64,000 nt of DNA, taken from contig JABSRU010000009.1 in the NCBI GenBank assembly GCA_013214965.1, positions 62,001 through 126,000 on the forward strand, read 5' to 3'. Origin of the DNA: Gammaproteobacteria bacterium. Its GTDB lineage: Bacteria; Pseudomonadota; Gammaproteobacteria; Enterobacterales; Psychrobiaceae. A model generated the notes under the pieces. That model made no database searches. It was not told where the DNA came from and saw nothing but the letters and a program-made list of their open reading frames with translations. Positions 60,943 to 64,000 of the stretch are shown one piece after another. A program made the position numbers and the translations under genes. The number at the start of each line of letters is the position of its first letter. The stretch's first letter is position 1.

Positions 60943-61560
60943 ATGGCAGGCTGCTGCGGGCACAACAAAAACTTTGATGGCATGAGTAAACAATACATCC
61001 GTATTTTATGGATTATTATTGCGATTAATGCAGTGATGTTTCTAGTGGAAATGAGCGCCGGTATTGGAGCACAGTCACAGGCACTGCAAGCCGATGCTCT
61101 CGATTTTTTAGGCGACACTCTCACTTACGGGTTAAGTTTATGGGTGATTGGTAAAGCGGCGTCGATACGCAGTAATGCGGCAATGGCTAAGGGCTATAGC
61201 TTATTGGTGATGGCACTGATTGTGTTTGGCTCAACCATCTACCGAGTTTTTGTCTTAAATTCGCCCGACGCCTTTACCATGGGTGCCATTGCCATTGCCG
61301 CCTTTACCGCTAACGTGGTGAGTGTGTTATTGCTGATGAAATACAAAGACGGTGACGCTAATGTTCGGTCAGTTTGGCTCTGTAGCCGCAATGATGCCAT
61401 CGGTAATCTAGTGGTGTTAGCTGCTGCTTCGGGAGTTTGGGTCACGGGTAGCGCATGGATTGATCTTGGCGTTGCATTCTTCCTGGCGACATTATTTTTA
61501 AGCTCAGCGTGGCAAATATTGCAACAAGCCAGCAGCGAAAAAAAGCAGGTCCATGTCTAA
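60943..61560 (+). CDS. Short cation diffusion facilitator-like transporter
   Basis: 205 residues, about six membrane helices and no C-terminal cytoplasmic domain, so shorter than YiiP/CzcD (about 300). The helix 2 site is D54-x3-D58 (ALDFLGDTL), as in CDF proteins, but the helix 5 site is C147-x3-D151 (CSRNDAIG), with Cys for the usual His. The N-terminus has MAGCCGH. Likely exports a soft divalent metal, judged from the regulator and the Cys; substrate unproven. ATG lies 32 nt after the MerR-type -10. Confidence 0.85.
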   Translation: MAGCCGHNKNFDGMSKQYIRILWIIIAINAVMFLVEMSAGIGAQSQALQADALDFLGDTLTYGLSLWVIGKAASIRSNAAMAKGYSLLVMALIVFGSTIYRVFVLNSPDAFTMGAIAIAAFTANVVSVLLLMKYKDGDANVRSVWLCSRNDAIGNLVVLAAASGVWVTGSAWIDLGVAFFLATLFLSSAWQILQQASSEKKQVHV

Positions 61561-61561
61561 T

Positions 61562-61586
61562 AATAAGGCCGCCAAAGCGGCTATTT
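61562..61586 (+). terminator. Weak terminator after the CDF-like gene
   Basis: GCCGC (61568-61572), loop CAAA, GCGGC (61577-61581), then TATTT. Short but GC-rich stem starting 8 nt after the stop. Confidence 0.45.
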
Positions 61587-61590
61587 AAAC

Positions 61591-61596
61591 TATAAT
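61591..61596 (+). promoter_or_regulatory. Candidate -10 of the SEC-C protein gene
   Basis: TATAAT, 52 nt before the next ATG; no convincing -35 was found. Confidence 0.3.
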
Positions 61597-61647
61597 GATG
61601 TAGAATGCGCGCTAATTCATTCCATTAGCAATAAATAAGGCCCCAGC

Positions 61648-61980
61648 ATGCACGACTTGTATTATAAAGGACGCATTCACACCAGAAAAAACTTCGTTAA
61701 ATCTGGCTACGACAGCAAACGCATCAGTAAGCTGGGCACTGAAGAGTCACCATTAACCTTAGTGGTCGCAAGTCAAACACGGTTTGACGAAATTGATGAG
61801 CTAGTGAAAGCCAATCAATTATTTGCTAACATCACCATTGAAGCCGATGGTCAAGAAAACATCGTTGAGCTAGACACTATACTTAACAAACCAACCACCA
61901 CGACGTTTGACAAGAAGCAGAATCGTAATGATCCTTGCTCATGTGGCAGTGGTAAAAAATTCAAAAAGTGTTGCGGCTAA
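61648..61980 (+). CDS. SEC-C metal-binding motif protein (PBPRA1643-like)
   Basis: 110 residues. The C-terminal SEC-C motif DPCSCGSGKKFKKCCG (about 95-110) matches the zinc-binding tail of SecA, while the rest (YYKGRIHTRKNF, DEIDELVKANQ) resembles the small PBPRA1643 family of marine gammaproteobacteria. The family has no assigned function; a possible role near SecA or the ribosome is inference. It stands directly before argR (15 nt). Confidence 0.8.
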   Translation: MHDLYYKGRIHTRKNFVKSGYDSKRISKLGTEESPLTLVVASQTRFDEIDELVKANQLFANITIEADGQENIVELDTILNKPTTTTFDKKQNRNDPCSCGSGKKFKKCCG

Positions 61981-61995
61981 CAAAAGGGTTGATTG

Positions 61996-62478
61996 ATGGC
62001 ATTATATGATAATAAAACCGAAGCTGAACTGATTGTCGCATTTAAATCAGTGTTACGGGAACATTGCCACAGCTCGCAAGGCCAACTGGCCGCCGCATTA
62101 GCAAAGCAAGGTTTCGATAACATTTCGCAGTCAAAAATCTCGCGGATGTTATCAAAACTGGGCGCGGTAAAAACCCGGAATAGTAACAGTGAAGTGGTTT
62201 ATTATTTGTCTGACGAATTAACCATTCCGCGCTCTAAGCAACCGATTCAATCGATTGTGCTCAGTGTTAAACACAATAAGGTCCAAATTGTCTTAAAAAC
62301 AGGGATTGGCGGCGCACCATTAATTGCCAGAATTCTGGACATTATGGGCGAGTCAGCAGGTATTTTAGGAACATTGGCCGGTGACGACACCATTATTATT
62401 GTGCCGACTGACATAGAACGAATCGACGAAATTACTCAAGCTATCATTGTCTCGCTCGATTTAGAAGGCATGACATAA
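61996..62478 (+). CDS. argR: Arginine repressor ArgR
   Basis: 160 residues from the ATG at 61996 (AAGGG 7 nt upstream). N-terminal winged helix (SQSKISRMLSKLGAVKTRN) and the C-terminal oligomerisation/arginine domain with GTLAGDDTIIIV. Hexameric regulator of arginine biosynthesis. Its usual divergent neighbour mdh is not adjacent here. Confidence 0.95.
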   Translation: MALYDNKTEAELIVAFKSVLREHCHSSQGQLAAALAKQGFDNISQSKISRMLSKLGAVKTRNSNSEVVYYLSDELTIPRSKQPIQSIVLSVKHNKVQIVLKTGIGGAPLIARILDIMGESAGILGTLAGDDTIIIVPTDIERIDEITQAIIVSLDLEGMT

Positions 62479-62487
62479 GCTTAAGAT

Positions 62488-62513
62488 TAACGGCGAACTA
62501 AGGTTCGCCGTTA
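62488..62513. terminator. Terminator between argR and the M28 peptidase gene
   Basis: A perfect 11-bp stem TAACGGCGAAC (62488-62498) with GTTCGCCGTTA (62503-62513), 4-nt loop. T-run only short on the plus strand; it lies between converging genes. Confidence 0.7.
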
Positions 62514-62532
62514 TCATTTAAAACCTGAACTC

Positions 62533-64000
62533 TTAGCGTTTAAATTCCGATTGCTTACTCCACTGTGGCCACACATTGTCACTCGACAACTCATAGCCCA
62601 CTTCAAAGAACAATTGTAAATCTTCAACCGCACCTGACATATCCCAGTCGGTACTGTATTCATCACATAGGTTGTGATAACAACTGGCCAAGCTTTTCGC
62701 TAACTTCGCCCGTAACACTTTAGTTTGCTCATCGGCGGCAACTTCACCACCTTTGGCATAAAGCGCCGGAATCCCAACACTAGCAAAAGCAAAATGATCT
62801 GAACGATAATAAATACCAGCGGCCGGACGTGGATCACCAGAAATCACTCGACCCTGCTTTGCGGCTGCACGGGTTAAATACTCATCAAGCTGAGACTGTC
62901 CCAAACCATACACGGCAACATCGCTACTGCGACCATTAACGTTTAACGCATCCATATTGATATTAGCCACGGTTTTAGCCGGTGCAATAATCGGATTAGC
63001 CGCATAAAACTTAGAGCCTAACAACCCCTGCTCTTCAGCGGTTAACGCAATAATGGTGATAGAGCGATCTAACCGCTGTGGTAACTTAGCGAACGCCTCG
63101 GCTACCTCAATTAATGCCGCCGTACCCGTCGCGTTATCACGCGCACCGTTATACACTTGATCGCCGGTTAAACTGTCGTCTTTACCTAAATGATCCCAAT
63201 GGGCACTGTAAATAATATGCTCATCGGCAGACGATGCCCCAGGCAAGGTCGCGATAAAATTATAAGAGACTGATTTTTTAACCGTGTTATGCACGGCTAT
63301 CGATGCGGTTAAATCGCCCATGTCGACATGGAAACTACCCTGCGCCGCTTTGGTTTTCATCGCCTTAAAGTCTAATCCCGCCTTGGCAAAAATCTCATTG
63401 GCAACGTCGCTATTAATCCAACCTTCAACGGCCACGCGGTTCATGTTTAAATCATCACGGACAAAACCAAATTGCGGCCCCGACCAAGAATGCTCAACCA
63501 CCGACCAATTGTACGATGCCGGCTTAGTTTCATGGACAATAATCGCTCCAGCAGCACCTTGACGACTCGCTTCTTCATACTTATAAGTCCAACGACCGTA
63601 ATAGGTCATGGCATTGCCGGTAAACAGATCAGGATCTTGCGTCGCAAAGCCCGGATCATTAACCAAAATAACCACGGTTTTACCCTTAACATTGATGTTT
63701 TGGTAATCATTCCACTGATATTCTGGTGCGTTGATGCCATAACCGACAAACACTAACTCAGAATTTTTAAGCTCAGCGAAATCCACAATGCGACTTGAAC
63801 CCATTACCATGTCGTGACCATATTGATAGTCTTTACCACCAATAGACAGTGTCATGTCTGACGATGCTTCAATTGACACCATCGGTACAGCCTGTAAAAA
63901 GCTGTCACCGTTGCCTGGCTTAAAACCAATAGCAGTTAATTGCTTGGTTAAATAATCAAGGGTTAACTGCTCACCTTTGCTCGATGGCGCGCGCCCTTCA
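62533..64000 (-). CDS. M28-family metallopeptidase with PA insert, C-terminal part
   Basis: Partial: the frame is open to the right edge and visible upstream residues (EGRAPSSKGEQ, then GFKPGNGD) show the normal N-terminal M28 fold, so the ATG at 63882 is internal. A PA domain lies in the N-terminal half. Zinc ligands of the peptidase domain are visible: HWDHLG, NARDNATG, TAEEQGLLGS and YRSDHFAFA. Family members are secreted aminopeptidases; the signal peptide would lie beyond the window. About 489 residues are visible. Confidence 0.92.
   Translation of the reverse strand, partial: EGRAPSSKGEQLTLDYLTKQLTAIGFKPGNGDSFLQAVPMVSIEASSDMTLSIGGKDYQYGHDMVMGSSRIVDFAELKNSELVFVGYGINAPEYQWNDYQNINVKGKTVVILVNDPGFATQDPDLFTGNAMTYYGRWTYKYEEASRQGAAGAIIVHETKPASYNWSVVEHSWSGPQFGFVRDDLNMNRVAVEGWINSDVANEIFAKAGLDFKAMKTKAAQGSFHVDMGDLTASIAVHNTVKKSVSYNFIATLPGASSADEHIIYSAHWDHLGKDDSLTGDQVYNGARDNATGTAALIEVAEAFAKLPQRLDRSITIIALTAEEQGLLGSKFYAANPIIAPAKTVANINMDALNVNGRSSDVAVYGLGQSQLDEYLTRAAAKQGRVISGDPRPAAGIYYRSDHFAFASVGIPALYAKGGEVAADEQTKVLRAKLAKSLASCYHNLCDEYSTDWDMSGAVEDLQLFFEVGYELSSDNVWPQWSKQSEFKR

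Overview
The window is chromosomal DNA of a marine gammaproteobacterium, most likely order Alteromonadales (Colwellia/Thalassotalea/Shewanella-like). This rests on gene content and order: the yraN-diaA-dolP block, sspAB, petABC, rplM-rpsI, zapE, degQ-degS, the murA-mla-kds-lpt-rpoN cluster, tldD-nit-yhdP-rng-maf-mreDCB, and a complete MSHA pilus locus joined to mreB. Base composition is AT-leaning throughout (not computed) and no large island stands out. No rRNA, tRNA, CRISPR, transposase or phage gene was seen.

Layout. 1-2.6 kb (+): 3' part of lpoA, yraN, diaA, dolP. 2.7-9.1 kb (-): sspA-sspB, petA-petB-petC (cytochrome bc1), rplM-rpsI, zapE. 9.2-12.5 kb (+): zapG, then the periplasmic proteases degQ and degS; a palindromic repeat-like element lies just before degQ. 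12.5-17.2 kb (-): mlaFEDCB, ibaG and murA (phospholipid trafficking and peptidoglycan precursor synthesis). 17.4-25.9 kb (+): yrbG, kdsD, kdsC, lptC, lptA, lptB, rpoN, hpf, rapZ, mgtE (KDO and LPS export, sigma-54, ribosome hibernation). The PTS-Ntr genes ptsN and npr, usual in this cluster, are missing. 25.9-31.4 kb: pmbA(-), darP(+), a PEP-CTERM-like secreted protein behind a sigma-54 promoter (+), then tldD and a nitrilase-family amidase (-). 31.3-39.6 kb (-): yhdP, rng, maf and mreD-mreC-mreB, apparently one long operon with tldD. 39.7-57.6 kb (-): the whole MSHA type IV pilus locus, mshI to mshQ, with minute gaps or overlaps nearly throughout. 57.7-64 kb: an accessory-looking tail with a PLP enzyme, a patatin-like lipase, a Tim44-like protein, a divergent MerR regulator and short CDF-type transporter pair, a SEC-C protein, argR, and the C-terminal part of an M28 peptidase that runs off the window.

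Functionally most of the window is envelope biology: LPS synthesis and transport, phospholipid homeostasis, cell-wall shape, periplasmic quality control and pilus assembly, next to respiratory and translation genes. The least ordinary items are the sigma-54-driven PEP-CTERM-like gene inserted between darP and tldD, the inverted-repeat element before degQ, the MerR/CDF pair whose transporter has a Cys in place of the usual His metal ligand, the MshQ with three LamG-like modules, and MshF, which looks like a pilin that has lost its processing site. I found no wholly new multi-gene system; the PEP-CTERM-like gene is the best lead.
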